Shown here: one piece after another, positions 51,847-64,000 of the stretch
How the letters are laid out: each line of letters starts with the position of its first letter
Position numbering within the stretch: position 1 is the first letter of the stretch
NCBI GenBank assembly: GCA_935421135.1
Contig: OW285190.1
Location: forward strand, 19,974,501 to 20,038,500
Direction: 5' to 3'
DNA from: Bugulina stolonifera
Taxonomy: Eukaryota; Bryozoa; Gymnolaemata; Cheilostomatida; Bugulidae
DNA: 64,000 nucleotides
The notes under the pieces: generated by a model
The model's input: the letters and a program-made list of their open reading frames with translations, nothing else
Database searches by the model: none
Told to the model about the DNA's origin: nothing
Made by a program: the position numbers and the translations under genes

Positions 51847-54800
51847 ATGCAATATTCCAATTCTGAAACCTTCCTGTTTTCTTCTGAATCAGTAGGAGAG
51901 GGACACCCAGGTAAGAAATATTTATTTAGTCATTTTCATTTTGATTTTTCTTTTAAAAGCTGACTTTCACTTCAGCTAATAAATATAAATTTTATATATA
52001 CTTATTCACTCGTTAGTCACTTATCGTTGATAGAGCACTTTACTGTCACATATTCATATTGTGCAGGTTGCTATGATGGCGTTGCACTGAATTGAATTTA
52101 ATAATCATAATTATATTATTATATCTTTCAATATGAATATCAATATGAATATAGTAATAGGATATCATATGAATTGATTAAACTACTTAATTTTAACTTA
52201 TTGATTAATTAATATTGTAAATTATAATAACAATAGTCATTGCAATTATGACTCACGTGGATATTTTTGCTATACTGATACTAGACCGCCCAGGAGGCAG
52301 AAGAGGTATGCCTTATATGGGACAGGAGACGAGTGGTACATAGTTTGGTCAGGATTCTATGCGTATAGACCAGGGGGTCATCACATAGTTTGGCAATGCA
52401 GGTTGTCATGACCTGCCATTTGGAGTAAATAAGATTTGTCATAGCTGTCCATTTTTCAAATTTCGAATAGTTCAAAGCAAAAAACTCTGATGATAAAGGT
52501 TGCTGTTTGCTCTTAGGGATCTAGGTTGTCTTTCACTTTGGGATCTGGTTTGCACTTGACCTGAACTGTTTTGTTGTCCATTGAGCTCAGCCTGAGATGA
52601 ACTCAAGAGAGGGTTAGAGCTTTCATTCGAAATGATAGCCATCAGGAGATCTACTCTGGCCTTTCTCTGCCTCTCCGCCACGGGCACATGACCAAGCTTG
52701 TGCTTAAGTTCGCCAAGTCTCTTTCCTCCCTTGATGTTGCGATGAATCTAGTTGCACTGTCCTGCACAGTTTCAATCTCCTCAATGTTCTTCTTTGCGCC
52801 TGGATCCCACTCCACAGAAATATAATCCAGATGGGGCAGACATAAGGACTTGCACGTGTATATGCTGTCAGTTTCACCTTTTCAGGGGTCCAAAAGGGTG
52901 ATCTTTTGACCATTCCCAGCCGCTTCCTCTCCCCTTTTGTCTTGGTTTGTATGTGCTTATTAAACTTTAAGTTATCTTGTAGGATGACTCTAGCGTAGTG
53001 CCATTCACTGTATACTGCGAGACTCCACTCTTTTTGTTAAATGCTCTGATTTTGCTCTTACTAATGCCCCATTGTTTAGCCCATGTTCCAAGAGAGTTCA
53101 GTGAGGAAATTATGGATACAAGATATCATGTGTAATCATCATAGCATAGAGTGAGGCACCCATTCAAAGGCCTTGGTGAAGTATGGTCATATGATTATCA
53201 GTTGCTTTGAAAATATTATGTAGTGTTACACACAGTTGGCTCTCACAAGATAAACCTCTTCGGAATCCACGCTGGCGATTGTTGAGTCTTTCATTTATGG
53301 TTGTAAGTAAATTGGATAACACTTCTGTTCCAGCATTCTGCAGTGGATACTTGTGAAGGAGATTGGGCGATAGGCGTTCAGAAGAGTTTTTGAACCTGCC
53401 TTGTGCGGATGGGGGTGACATTGGCTTCTTTCCAGTCTTTTGGTAGTTTACCCTGTGCAAGAGATGCATCATAGATGTACAACATGGACACCGCGGTCTG
53501 CTCATTATGTATTTGTGCAAATCCTGTCTTTAGTAAGTAGGAGAATCGCTGACAGAGTCGGAGTGAGCTGACTCGCTGATTGAGAATGGAACATCAGACA
53601 ACAGATTAGCATACCACTTGTATTCATTGTCCTTAATCACCATACTCTGTAATACTATTGATGGATATGATATGGCTACAGCTATCTATGGTATTGTTCT
53701 ATCAAATTGATGTATTTTCTAGTTAGGTCTATGTCACTCCTCAGTGATGATGGCTGACCACCACTGTATTGTGATGGTCATCATCACTCCCTAAAACTAC
53801 ATGTATATGTATATACAAACAGGTTATTAGCTATTCACTTCACTCTTTCAACTGCTAGTACATGAACTGTTCAAACTATCTGTAGATAAACTATGTGATC
53901 AGATCAGTGATGCCGTATTAGACGCTCATCTAATGCAAGATCCCGAGGCTAAAGTAGCTTGTGGTGAGTTTTATCGCTATGGCATAATTATATAGGTCAA
54001 ATATGTTTGCTATCACATGACGGCTGACGCTATTGGTCGCCGATTCAAACTATTAGCTCACACCAACGTCTTCTAGTAAATTATTACTATTGAGTTTTTC
54101 TGTGGCTTTGTCTAGAAGGCTGCAGCTAAATGTACCTCATTTAGCTTCCATATTATAAAGTTATGCCCTAATTTCAAGGACAATAGAAAGCCCTCTGTTT
54201 TTTCCTATAGGCAAAGTTAATAAAATTAATAAGTTGTTCTACGGGTTTTTGCACCAACAGAATCGCGCGAAACCTGACCTAATAAAAGGCCTAGTTCAAA
54301 GTAGTTGGGCGGCAACGAAAGATTACCGATAAAACAATGGAATTTTCTCAAGATTGGCGAAAAAATTGTCCTGAGATCGGCTAGAAGTACCTGTAATGCT
54401 AGCCCATTATTTTGAGGATGCATGATGTTTATACCGATAGCATCAATAGAAGAGGCAAGCATTTAGAGAAACTTAAATATAAGAAAAAGGCCCAAAAAGT
54501 TTGAGCCATCCTACTGAGCACGTGGTCTGGACTATTTATGCCTCATGTAGACCAAAGGTGGTAAAAGTACGCTCTTTGTGCAGACTGTCAACTACTGCTG
54601 CCGACCTATATTTCTACAGCCTAAGCGTTTGATCACAGGTTTGGCGATCGTTAAAGAGCAGCGGTTTGCCGATTTTGGTGAGAGAACCACGGCAGATGAC
54701 TATGCGCATCGTTTACTGGATAAACTTGGTATATAGAAACTTTGCTATAGGCCTATACAATGATCAAGCTTATACATAGGTATAGCCGTTGCTAGCTAGT

Positions 54801-57800
54801 TGTATAGTAGAAAACACTAACTTATGCAGATTTCTACAGTACTGGAAAGAATGCAGGCGCTGGCATTGTACAAGTTAGCTGGTGCATTTCAATAGCCGCA
54901 TCAAAACATGTGCCAACCTTTCTATGTACATGTTACAGAGGCTGTGGCTAAGACGGGCATGGTGATGCTACTGGGGGAGATATCTTCAAAGGCTAATGTT
55001 GACTATCAGAAAGTAGTGAGAGACACTATCAAGTACGTGGGCTATGATGACTCCAGTAAAGGTATTAGTAGGCCAGTCAGTAGCCTTAGCTCCCAGTGTC
55101 TTCTCTCTTTATCCAAACGGTGATTGAACCAGCGTTCTGTTATCGTTTACTATGATATCTATGGACATGTATGCTCTCTCTCGCCTTGTTGACTATCTGC
55201 TGGTATATTGTAGGGTTTGACTACAAGACATGTAATGTAACTTTAGCCATAGACTCACAGAGTACAGATATTGCTGATGCTGTACATCTGGAGAAGAGTG
55301 CAGATGAGCTCGGGGCTGGAGACCAGGTAGCCAATAATGTACTCAGTGACTGATAGTTATACTATACTCAGTGACTGATAGTTATACTATACTCAGTGAC
55401 TGATAGTTATACTGTACTCAGTGACTGATAGTTATACTGTACTCAGTGACCGATAGTTATACTGTACTCAGTGACCGATAGTTATACTGTACTCAGTGAC
55501 CGATAGTTATACTGTACTCAGTGACCGATAGTTATACTGTACTCAGTGACCGATAGTTATACTGTACTCAGTGACCGATAGTTATACTGTACTCGGTGAC
55601 CGATAGTTATACTGTACTCAGTGACTGATAGTTATACTGTACTCAGTGATTGATAGTTAATACTGTACTCAGTGACTGATAGTTAATACTGTACTCAGTG
55701 ACTGATAGTTATACTACACTCGGTGACTGATAGTTATACTGTACTCAATGACTGATAGTTAATACTGTACTCAGTGACTGATAGTTATACTGTACTCAGT
55801 GACCGATAGTTATACTGTACTCAGTGACCGATAGTTATACTGTACTCAGTGACTGATAGTTATACTGTACTCAGTGACTGATAGTTATACTGTACTCAGT
55901 GACTGATAGTTATACTGTACTCAGTGACTGATAGTTATACTATACTCAGTGACTGATAGTTATACTGTCCTCAGTGACTGATAGTTATACTACACTCGGT
56001 GACTGTTGCCAATTCCTAAGCCCATTATGAATGATATAGTGTTCTATGTTATATCAACTTATAACATGTCCAGGGTTTGATGTTTGGCTATGCTACAGAC
56101 GAGACGGAGGAGTGTATGCCCCTTACCATAACCCTGTCACATGAGTTGAACCTGAGGCTAGCTGAGCTGAGAAGGAGTGGGGAATTGCTTTGGGCTAGAC
56201 CAGACACCAAGACTCAGGTATACTATTCTATATTTGTATGTGTTATCCAAGTATATGACCCTAAAAGCTCGACTACACGAGAGGCTGATTGTTCTTTTTC
56301 GGCCTTCGGAGCCTCGTTCTAGAGCAAATCGGCACGCCGTTTGTTTGGCTAGGCAAAGACCAACATGTGTTATGGTGGAGTGTTATGGTGATTGGCTGAA
56401 TATTCATCAAGGCCATTGATGGACTGGTACCACGCATTTCCTATAGAGCCATGCCAATGAACAACGAATCTGGGGCTGCTTAACTCCCTAGAGTAACAAC
56501 ATGCCATGCATGCTTGTGTTTAAATGAGTGCTGGAGAGGGGCAGCTGAACAAATAATCGTATATTTCCATTCAAGGGCAATCATGTGATCCTGTAATATA
56601 GTTTGGTAATTCTCAGAATAGCTTGATATGGGCTGTGACTTTAACCAGCCTGTCTGATAACACATAACACTCTACCATACAGGTGACAATAGAGTACAAG
56701 TTTAAAGAGGGGACTTGTGTACCCTTGAGGGTCCACACGGTAGTTATCTCCTCTCAGCATGATGAAGTGGTTACCTTAGAGCAGCTGAGAAGAGATCTGA
56801 TGGAGAAGGTAGTCAAAGTGGTGATTCCAGCAAAGCTCATTGATGAGCAGACCGTATTTCATCTAAATCCTTCTGGAAAGTTCATTATAGGCGGACCAAT
56901 GGTATGTTATGTAACCTAAACTCTGAAAGCACTAAGTCAGTATTTTAAAGTTATATTGGTGATTTATATACAAAGTGACATTTTTATATTGGAGTTATAT
57001 CCTCTGTATTAATGAACTTTGCTACTGTTATTGTTGAAAAGACAACTCCAAACCACCTAACAAAATCTTAACCTGGAAGCCCAAGGATACAAAACCACAA
57101 TATAAAACACTTTCTGCTTATAGTAGGTAGGGTGGTTAAATGATACACACAATTAGGTAGAACATGATTTCTGCTGTGGAATGTTACTTGAAATTGTTGA
57201 AGATTTTTGTATGTATCATCAAAATTTTATATTTCAAATACTCAAGTGCCGACAACAATGTATAATATGCCCAGTCAGAGGGCTGCTGTTGACGAGTTAC
57301 ACTGAATTACTGATACTCTTGCAGGGAGATGCTGGACTAACAGGACGTAAGATTATTGTGGACACATATGGAGGGTGGGGTGCTCATGGAGGAGGGGCAT
57401 TCTCAGGTAAAGACAGCTCTAAGGTGGACAGAAGTGCTGCCTATGCTGCCAGGTGGGTGGCCAAGTCGCTGGTCAAGTCTGGACTCTGTAAGAGATGTCT
57501 TGTACAGGTACGATACTCATACTTGCTGTGAGACCTAGTAAGGTGGAGGTACACTTTTACTATGATGATCATTTAAACAATTGTAAATGTCCTTTTACAT
57601 CTCACAGGTGTCCTACGCAATAGGGGTGGTGGAACCCATCTCCCTAACTGTCTTTGACTTTGGAACTTCAACTAAATCCGAAGCTGAACTGCTTAGAATA
57701 GTGAGGGCAAACTTTGACCTTCGACCAGGTGCAATGATTAGGTTAGTAATAACTGAGTAATGGCATATTAACAGCTTGCAATCTCATATACTTGGGTCCA

Positions 57801-57932
57801 CTATGCACTATTTAATAATCTCATTGCAGGGAACTAGAACTGAAGAGGCCCATTTTCCAGAAGACAGCTGTGTATGGCCATTTTGGTCGGCCAGAATTCA
57901 CATGGGAGCAACCCAAGCAACTCCAGTTCTGA
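51847..57932 (+). CDS. S-adenosylmethionine synthetase, complete 9-exon gene
   Basis: Catalyses ATP plus L-methionine to S-adenosylmethionine in the cytosol; orthologous to animal MAT1A/MAT2A. Exons: 51847-51910, 53886-53963, 54939-55061, 55214-55326, 56074-56217, 56683-56901, 57325-57507, 57608-57741, 57830-57932. All phases join (1161 nt, 386 residues; human MAT2A is 395). The 21-codon first exon carries [13 protein letters not shown], the ATP-binding start; it sits 2 kb upstream, beyond a transposon fragment. Other signatures: [53 protein letters not shown](M)[31 protein letters not shown], and the C-terminal [12 protein letters not shown]. The Met in GGPMGD is the residue seen in bacterial MetK, where human has Gln. 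Intron 4 is a minisatellite. Confidence 0.95.
52440..53560 (-). pseudogene. Decayed non-LTR retrotransposon reverse transcriptase fragment (CR1/L2-like)
   Basis: On the minus strand, broken across frames and stops: [13 protein letters not shown], then [16 protein letters not shown], then [18 protein letters not shown] (the usual QhGFRxGxSxxxQL block), then thumb-region remnants and a C-terminal end like [16 protein letters not shown] (the usual RtRxxxxYxxSFFxRTI block). The central YADD region is deleted. It is inserted in intron 1 of the SAM synthetase gene, antisense to it. Confidence 0.8.
54546..54740 (+). other. Orphan coding-like exon in SAM synthetase intron 2
   Basis: A 65-codon open stretch without its own ATG, ending at TAG (54738-54740), has codon choice and composition like real protein: [15 protein letters not shown], then [20 protein letters not shown] and [13 protein letters not shown]. 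An acceptor-like TTTCTACAG precedes CCTAAGCG inside it. It does not belong to the synthetase. It could be a terminal exon of a relocated gene fragment. Family not recognised. Confidence 0.25.
55339..56010. repeat. 25-26-bp minisatellite in SAM synthetase intron 4
   Basis: About 26 copies of TACTCAGTGACTGATAGTTA plus TACTG, with CCGATAG and TTAATAC variants. It begins 13 bp after the exon 4 donor. Confidence 0.93.
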
Positions 57933-58382
57933 GAGTTTCAGACATTTTAGCTGTAAGATGATAAGCTGTATATTGACCAATCAATGGAGTGTATATTCAG
58001 TGTATTGACCAATCAACATATCTAGCCATTTTTTGTTATTATTTACACAGTTTTTGGTTTGCCAGTCTCCCTATGAATCTCTATTATACAGTCATGTGAT
58101 GCAGTCCATATACTCTCTATTATACAGTGTGATGCAGTCCATATACTCTCTATTATACAGTGTGATGCAGTCAATATAATCTCTATTATACAGCGTGATG
58201 CAGTCCATATACTCTCTATTATACAGTGTGATGCAGTCAATATAATCTCTATTATACAGCGTGATGCAGTCCATATAATCTCTATTATACAGTGTGATGT
58301 TTTCTTGTTTGATGATCTATTTTTTTATACAATTATATAAAATATAAAGTGGAAAAGCTAAAACCTAGAGGTTCATCTCTGG
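57933..58382. repeat. Convergent spacer with a 33-bp minisatellite (58075-58290)
   Basis: The spacer separates the SAM synthetase stop from the KLHDC-like stop. Six to seven copies of TATACAGTGTGATGCAGTCC plus ATATACTCTCTAT fill its middle. No gene. Confidence 0.85.
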
Positions 58383-61300
58383 TCACTCCACTCTCCTCTG
58401 CTTGGATGGTGAGCCTCCTTCACCTTTATCTGTAAGTAAGTAACACAAAGACAGTTACATAGTGGTAAAGCAGGGTGTCAGAGTGTCCCAATTGGTAAAA
58501 CGCTCAGCTCGCAATCCAAAGGCTGTGGGTTCAACTCCCAACTGTGCCAAGTCTGACAAAAGGCCTTCAGCAAGCTTCATCCACTACAGTACAGTAGGCC
58601 CTGAAGTCAGGGACCTAAGACTTGCCTTGCCTATAGGGGCTGCCATATTCGGCAGCTTCTATATAAAATAATAATCAAGGGAGCCACATTTTTTGGTGCC
58701 AAGATGATAGAGAGGGAGGCATATGTGAGGTTGTATTGAGAGAGGGAGGCATATGTGAGGTTGTATTAAGAGAGGGAGGCATATGTGAGGTTGTATTAAG
58801 AGAGAGAGGCATATGTGAGGTTGTATTAAGAGAGAGAGGCATATGTGAGGTTGTATTGAGAGAGAGAGAGGGAGGCATATGTGAGGTTGTATTGAGAGAG
58901 GGAGGCATATGTGAGGTTGTACTGAGAGAGGGAGGCATATGTGAGGTTGTATTAAGAGAGGGAGGCATATGTGAGGTTGTATTAAGAGAGAGAGGCATAT
59001 GTGAGGTTGTATTAAGAGAGGGAGGGAGGCATATGTGAGGTTGTATTGAGAGAGGGAGGCATATGTGAGGTTGTATTGAGAGAGAGAGGCATATGTGAGG
59101 TTGTATTGAGAGAGAGAGGCATATGTGAGGTTGTATTAAGAGAGAGAGAGGCATATGTGAGGTTGTATTGAGAGAGAGAGGCATATGTGAGGTTGTATTA
59201 AGAGAGAGGGAGGCATATGTGAGGTTGTATTGAGAAAGGGAGGCATATGTGAGGTTGTATTGAGAGAGAGAGGCATATGTGAGGTTGTATTGAGAGAGGG
59301 AGGCATATGTGAGGTTGTATTGAGAGAGGGAGGCATATGTGAGGTTGTATTAAGAGAGAGGGAGGCATATGTGAGGTTGTATTGAGAGAGGGGGAGGCAT
59401 ATGTGAGGTTGTATTAAGAGAGAGAGGCATATGTGAGGTTGCATTGAGAGAGAGAGGCATATGTGAGGTTGTATTAAGAGAGGGAGGCAAATGTGAGGTT
59501 GTATTGAGAAAGAGGGAGGCATATGTGAGGTTGTATTGAGAGAGGGAGGCATATGTGAGGTTGTATTGGGAGAGAGAGGCATATGTGAGGTTGTATTGAG
59601 AGAGAGAGGCATATGTGAGGTTGTATTAAGAGAGAGAGAGGCATATGTGAGGTTGTATTGAGAGAGAGAGGCATATGTGAGGTTGTATTAAGAGAGGGAG
59701 GCATATGTGAGGTTGTACTGAGAGAGAGAGGCATATGTGAGGTTGTATTAAGAGAGAGGGAGGCATACCTTGTATACTGTTATATGAAGATATGAGTAGA
59801 TCACCATGGAATGTCTCACAATGCTGTAGATTTTGGTTAAAGGTACTGGATCCACCAAACATAAGCACACGCCCCTCCAAACTACAGAGAGAGTGGCAGC
59901 CCCTGCCTGTGGTTCCACTACTGTCCAGCTTAGCCCAGCAACTCTTACCTACAGTGTATATATTCAGACTAGTAATTGGATTAAAACATGTCACAACTCT
60001 GGAGTTGCCTCACCTTTAACTTGGTCACAAATACAATAAATATTATTTATTATAATATATTAATATAATGTCACTGATAAGATAACTCCAACTGAACCTA
60101 CCAATTGATAAACTGTAGACATCATTGAAATGCTGATTATCAACACCACGACCTCCAGCCACCAACATGGTATCGCTGTCGACTAGTGTGGCAGCGTGAA
60201 ATGACCTACATTCTGGAGCTTCACCTTTGACCTTTCTGTCCTTGACCCACTTCCTGCTATCTACAGTGTTTACACACAATCATGTACTGTAACATGTACC
60301 ACTGTCTACTATCAGATGATATAGTTACACACAATCATGTACTGTAACATGTACCACTGTCTACTATCAGTTGATATAGTTACACACAATCATGTACTGT
60401 AACATGTACCACTGTCTACTATCAGATGATATAGTTACACACAATCATGTACTGTAACATGTACCACTGTCTACTATCAGATGATATAGTTACACACAAT
60501 CATGTACTGTAACATGTACCACTGTCTACTATCAGATGATATAGTTACACACAATCATGTACTGTAACATGTACCACTGTCTACTATTAGATGATACAGT
60601 TACACACAATCATGTACTGTAACATGTACCACTGTCTACTATTAGATGATATAGTTACACACAATCATGTACTGTAACATGTACCACTGTCTACTATCAG
60701 ATGATATAGTTACACACAATCATGTACTGTAACATGTACCACTGTCTACTATCAGTTGATATAGTTATACACAATCATGTACTGTAACATGTACCACTGT
60801 CTACTATCAGATGATATAGTTATACACAATCATGTACTGTAACATGTACCACTGTCTACTATCAGTTGATATAGTTACACACAATCATGTACTGTAACAT
60901 GTACCACTGTCTACTATCAGTTGATATAGTTACACACAATCATGTACTGTAACATGTACCACTGTCTACTATCAGATGATATAGTTACACACAATCATGT
61001 ACTGTAACATGTACCACTGTCTACTATTAGATGATACAGTTACACACAATCATATACTGTAACATGTACCACTGTCTACTATTAGATGATATAGTTACAC
61101 ACAATCATGTACTGTAACATGTACCACTGTCTACTATCAGATGATATAGTTACACACAATCATGTACTGTAACATGTACCACTGTCTACTATTAGTTGAT
61201 ATAGTTACACACAATCATGTACTGTAACATGTACCACTGTCTACTATCAGATGATATAGTTACACACTATCATGTACTGTAACATGTACCACTGTCTACT

Positions 61301-63967
61301 ATCAGATGATATAGTTATACACAATCATATACTGTAACATGTACCACTGTCTACTATCAGATGATATAGTTACACACAATCATATACTGTAACATGTACC
61401 ACTGTCTACTATCAGATGATATAGTTACACACAATCATGTACTGTAACATGTACCACTGTCTACTATCAGATGATATAGTTATACACAATCCTGTACTGT
61501 AACATGTACTACTGTTTACTATCAGATGATATAGTTACACACAATCATGTACTGTAACATGTACTACTGTCTACTATCAGATGATATAGTTACACACAAT
61601 CATGTACTGTAACATGTACCACTGTCTACTATTAGATGATATAGTTACACACAATCATGTACTGTAACATGTACCACTGTCTACTATTAGTTGATATAGT
61701 TATACACAATCATATACTGTAACATGTACCACTGTCTACTATTAGATGATACAGTTACACACAATCATGTACTGTAACATGTACCACTGTCTACTATTAG
61801 ATGATATAGTTACACACAATCATGTACTGTAACATGTACCACTGTCTACTATTAGTTGATATAGTTATACACAATCATGTATTGTAACATGTACCACTGT
61901 CTACTATTAGTTGATATAGTTATACACAATCATATACTGTAACATGTACCACTGTCTACTATTAGATGATACAGTTACACACAATCATGTACTGTAACAT
62001 GTACCACTGTCTACTATCAGATGATATAGTTACACACAATCATGTACTGTAACATGTACCACTGTCTACTATTAGATGATATAGTTACACACAATCATGT
62101 ACTGTAACATGTACCACTGTCTACTATTAGTTGATATAGTTATACACAATCATGTACTGTAACATGTACCACTGTCTACTATTAGTTGATATAGTTATAC
62201 ACAATCATATACTGTAACATGTACCACTGTCTACTATTAGATGATACAGTTACACACAATCATGTACTGTAACATGTACTACTGTCTACTATCAGATGAT
62301 ATAGTTACACACAATCATGTACTGTAACATGTACCACTGTCTACTATTAGATGATATAGTTACACACAATCATGTACTGTAACATGTACCACTGTCTACT
62401 ATTAGATGATATAGTTATACACAATCCTGTACTGTAACATGTACCACTGTCTACTATCAGTTGATATAGTTACACACAATTATGTACTGTAACACGTACC
62501 ACTGTCTACTATCAGATGATATAGTTACACACTATCATGTACTGTAACATGTACCACTGTCTACTATTAGATGATATAGTTACACACAATCATGTACTGT
62601 AACATGTACCACTGTCTACTATTAGATGATATAGTTATACACAATCCTGTACTGTAACATGTACCACTGTCTACTATCAGTTGATATAGTTACACACAAT
62701 CATGTACTGTAACACGTACCACTGCCTACTATCAGTTGATATAGTTACACACAATCATGTACTGTAACATGTACCACTGTCTACTATCAGATGATATAGT
62801 TACACACTATCATGTACTGTAACATGTACCACTGTCTACTATTAGTTGATATAGTTACACACAATCATATACTGTAACATGTACCACTGTCTACTATTAG
62901 TTGATATAGTTACACACAATCATGTACTGTAACATGTACCACTGTCTACTATCAGATGATACAGTTACACACAATCATGTACTGTAACATGTACCACTGT
63001 CTACTATTAGATGATATAGTTACACACAATCATGTACTGTAACATGTACCACTGTCTACTATTAGATGATATAGTTACACACAATCATGTACTGTAACAT
63101 GTACCACTGTCTACTATTAGATGATATAGTTATACACAATCATGTACTGTAACATGTACCACTGTCTATTATCAGTTGATATAGTTACACACAATCATGT
63201 ACTGTAACATGTACCACTGTCTACTATCAGATAATATAGTTACACACAATCATGTACTGTAACATGTACCACTGTCTACTATCAGATGATATAGTTACAC
63301 ACAATCCTGTACTGTAACATGTACCACTGTCTACTATCAGTTGATATAGTTACACACAATCCTGTACTGTAACATGTACCACTGTCTACTATCAGTTGAT
63401 ATAGTTACACACAATCATGTACTGTAACACGTACCACTGTCTACTATCAGTTGATATAGGAGTGAGGTTTACCTGTATCAAAGAAGTGAATGTCGTTAAG
63501 TCGGCCATCTGCATCTCTGCCACCAAATATTACTACAAAAACCACACCGTACCTTATATAGATGCACAGTATACACGTACAGTATGTTATATACATGTAC
63601 AGTATGTTATATCTACATACAGTATGTTATATACATGCACAGTATACATGTACAGTATGTTATATACTCGTACAGTATGTTATATACACGCACAGTATGC
63701 TATATACATGTACAGTATACACGTACAGTATGTTATATACATGCACTACAGTACACTATCAAGCTGGTGATTCTCACTCAGTGTATTTTTGTGTGCGATC
63801 ATTGTAGCTGCACATCTGGGACTAGGCTTTCCCATGCTCATTTGTAGTGGCTGTGACCAAGTCTTAGTCTGAGTATTGTAGACATGCAGGTCATCAAACC
63901 AGCCAAACTGGGCTGCCTGCTGCTGTCGCTCTAGTCTTTGTATTTCATCATCACTAGACAGATCTTC
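58383..63967 (-). CDS. Kelch-repeat protein, KLHDC1/KLHDC2-like (3' exons; 5' end outside window)
   Basis: Likely a substrate receptor of a CUL2-type ubiquitin ligase by family analogy. Exons, transcript order: 63967 to about 63787, 63552-63473, 60260-60102, 59948-59769, 58429-58383. The first exon carries FGWFDDLHVYNTQTKTWSQP, the next VVFVVIFGGRDADGRLNDIH, the third RKWVKDRKVKGEAPECRSFH and LVAGG, the fourth SCWAKLDSSGTTGRGCHSL and VLMFGG. These match the order in KLHDC2 (NDHVHILDTETFTWSQP ... VFGGR ... MNDLHY). The last exon is short (KGEGGSPSKQRRVE stop), giving a C terminus unlike the vertebrate one. Joins between exons 63552 and 58383 are all in phase 1. The donor of the first listed exon is uncertain: the best GT (near 63783) does not fit the next acceptor's phase. 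Confidence 0.7.
58465..58680 (+). mobile_element. tRNA-derived SINE
   Basis: The head looks like a tRNA gene: A-box-like GTCCCAATTGGTAAAACGC and B-box GGGTTCAACTCCC about 35 bp apart, with an anticodon-arm-like stretch between. A tRNA-unrelated body of about 120 bp follows and ends in ATAAAATAATAATCAAG. The body rules out a functional tRNA. It lies in the last KLHDC-like intron, antisense to the gene. Confidence 0.75.
58705..59768. repeat. About 30-bp minisatellite adjoining a KLHDC-like exon donor
   Basis: About 36 copies of GAGGCATATGTGAGGTTGTA plus TTRAGAGAG, with (GA)n length variation. The copy nearest the exon overlaps the donor (ACAAG|GTATGCCTC on the gene strand); inner copies read ATATGCCTC and have lost the GT. 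Confidence 0.92.
60262..63468. repeat. 3.2-kb, 55-bp satellite filling a KLHDC-like intron
   Basis: About 58 copies of a 55-bp unit (ACACAATCATGTACTGTAAC, ATGTACCACTGTCTACTATC, AGATGATATAGTT). Variants (CAGA/CAGT, ATCATG/ATCATA/ATCCTG, CAG/TAG) recur in blocks at 220- and 275-bp spacing, showing higher-order duplication. It occupies essentially the whole intron between exons 63473 and 60260. Confidence 0.95.
63555..63765. repeat. TACAGTATGTTATATACATG minisatellite
   Basis: About nine imperfect copies of 20-22 bp in the intron just upstream of the exon at 63552. Confidence 0.88.
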
Positions 63968-64000
63968 CTGTACATATAGTATAGAAAATACTGAGTTAAC

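Noticed and set aside
54226..54462. Minus-strand 78-codon ORF in SAM synthetase intron 2
   Set aside because: Composition is plausible, but there is no homology that I recognise and no splice or promoter support.
58480..58560. Functional tRNA gene
   Set aside because: The A and B boxes are present but the cloverleaf is imperfect and the sequence continues into a SINE body.
55339..63468. CRISPR-like arrays
   Set aside because: Units are head-to-tail with no unique spacers, and the genome is eukaryotic; these are minisatellites.

Overview
This is a nuclear genome window from an invertebrate animal. The protein-coding genes are split by many phase-consistent GT-AG introns and belong to metazoan families: a Mondo/ChREBP-type bHLH-zipper factor, ERMP1, a papain-family cysteine protease, S-adenosylmethionine synthetase and a KLHDC1/2-like Kelch protein. 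The DNA is AT-rich, introns and intergenic gaps are short, and minisatellites are abundant. I cannot name the phylum; a sponge or another early-branching animal would fit, but nothing here proves it.

Layout, left to right. At 2357-3794 (-) lie the first two coding exons of a secreted, dibasic-site-containing precursor that runs on to the left. At 5522-15032 (-) is a complete 14-exon ERMP1 gene (891 codons), with a 70-codon ORF just upstream of it. 15.3-20.5 kb is mostly AT-rich intergenic DNA bounded by an inverted duplication of a start-codon region. At 20573-32058 (+) is a complete 15-exon Mondo gene (940 codons). It converges on a papain-type protease gene at 32766-38416 (-), which has two tandem 207-bp homologous exons and an intronic hAT-type MITE. 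At 40178-50180 is a tandem LTR retroelement array, LTR-internal-LTR-internal-LTR-partial internal, with an exact 4545-bp period. It has a tRNA-Leu primer site, a Gag-like ORF and an unrecognised second ORF, but no pol. At 51847-57932 (+) is a complete 9-exon S-adenosylmethionine synthetase gene with a decayed non-LTR retrotransposon in intron 1. At 58383-63967 (-) are the 3' exons of a KLHDC1/2-like gene; its introns hold a tRNA-derived SINE and a 3.2-kb, 55-bp satellite.

The most striking feature is where the minisatellites sit. Almost all are in introns, and at least nine include a real exon-intron junction in the repeat unit, so the splice donor or acceptor plus adjacent exon bases is copied 3 to about 37 times. 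Clear cases are ERMP1 exons 3, 5, 6, 9 and 12, Mondo exons 1, 12 and 13, and protease exon 6. Some units are multiples of three and would allow in-frame exon extension; others would cause a frameshift. This looks like repeated tandem duplication seeded at splice junctions.

The genes do not form a pathway. The neighbouring genes are unrelated housekeeping, regulatory and proteolytic functions on alternating strands. All exon joins are inferred from splice consensus, reading phase and protein family conservation; no transcript data were available.
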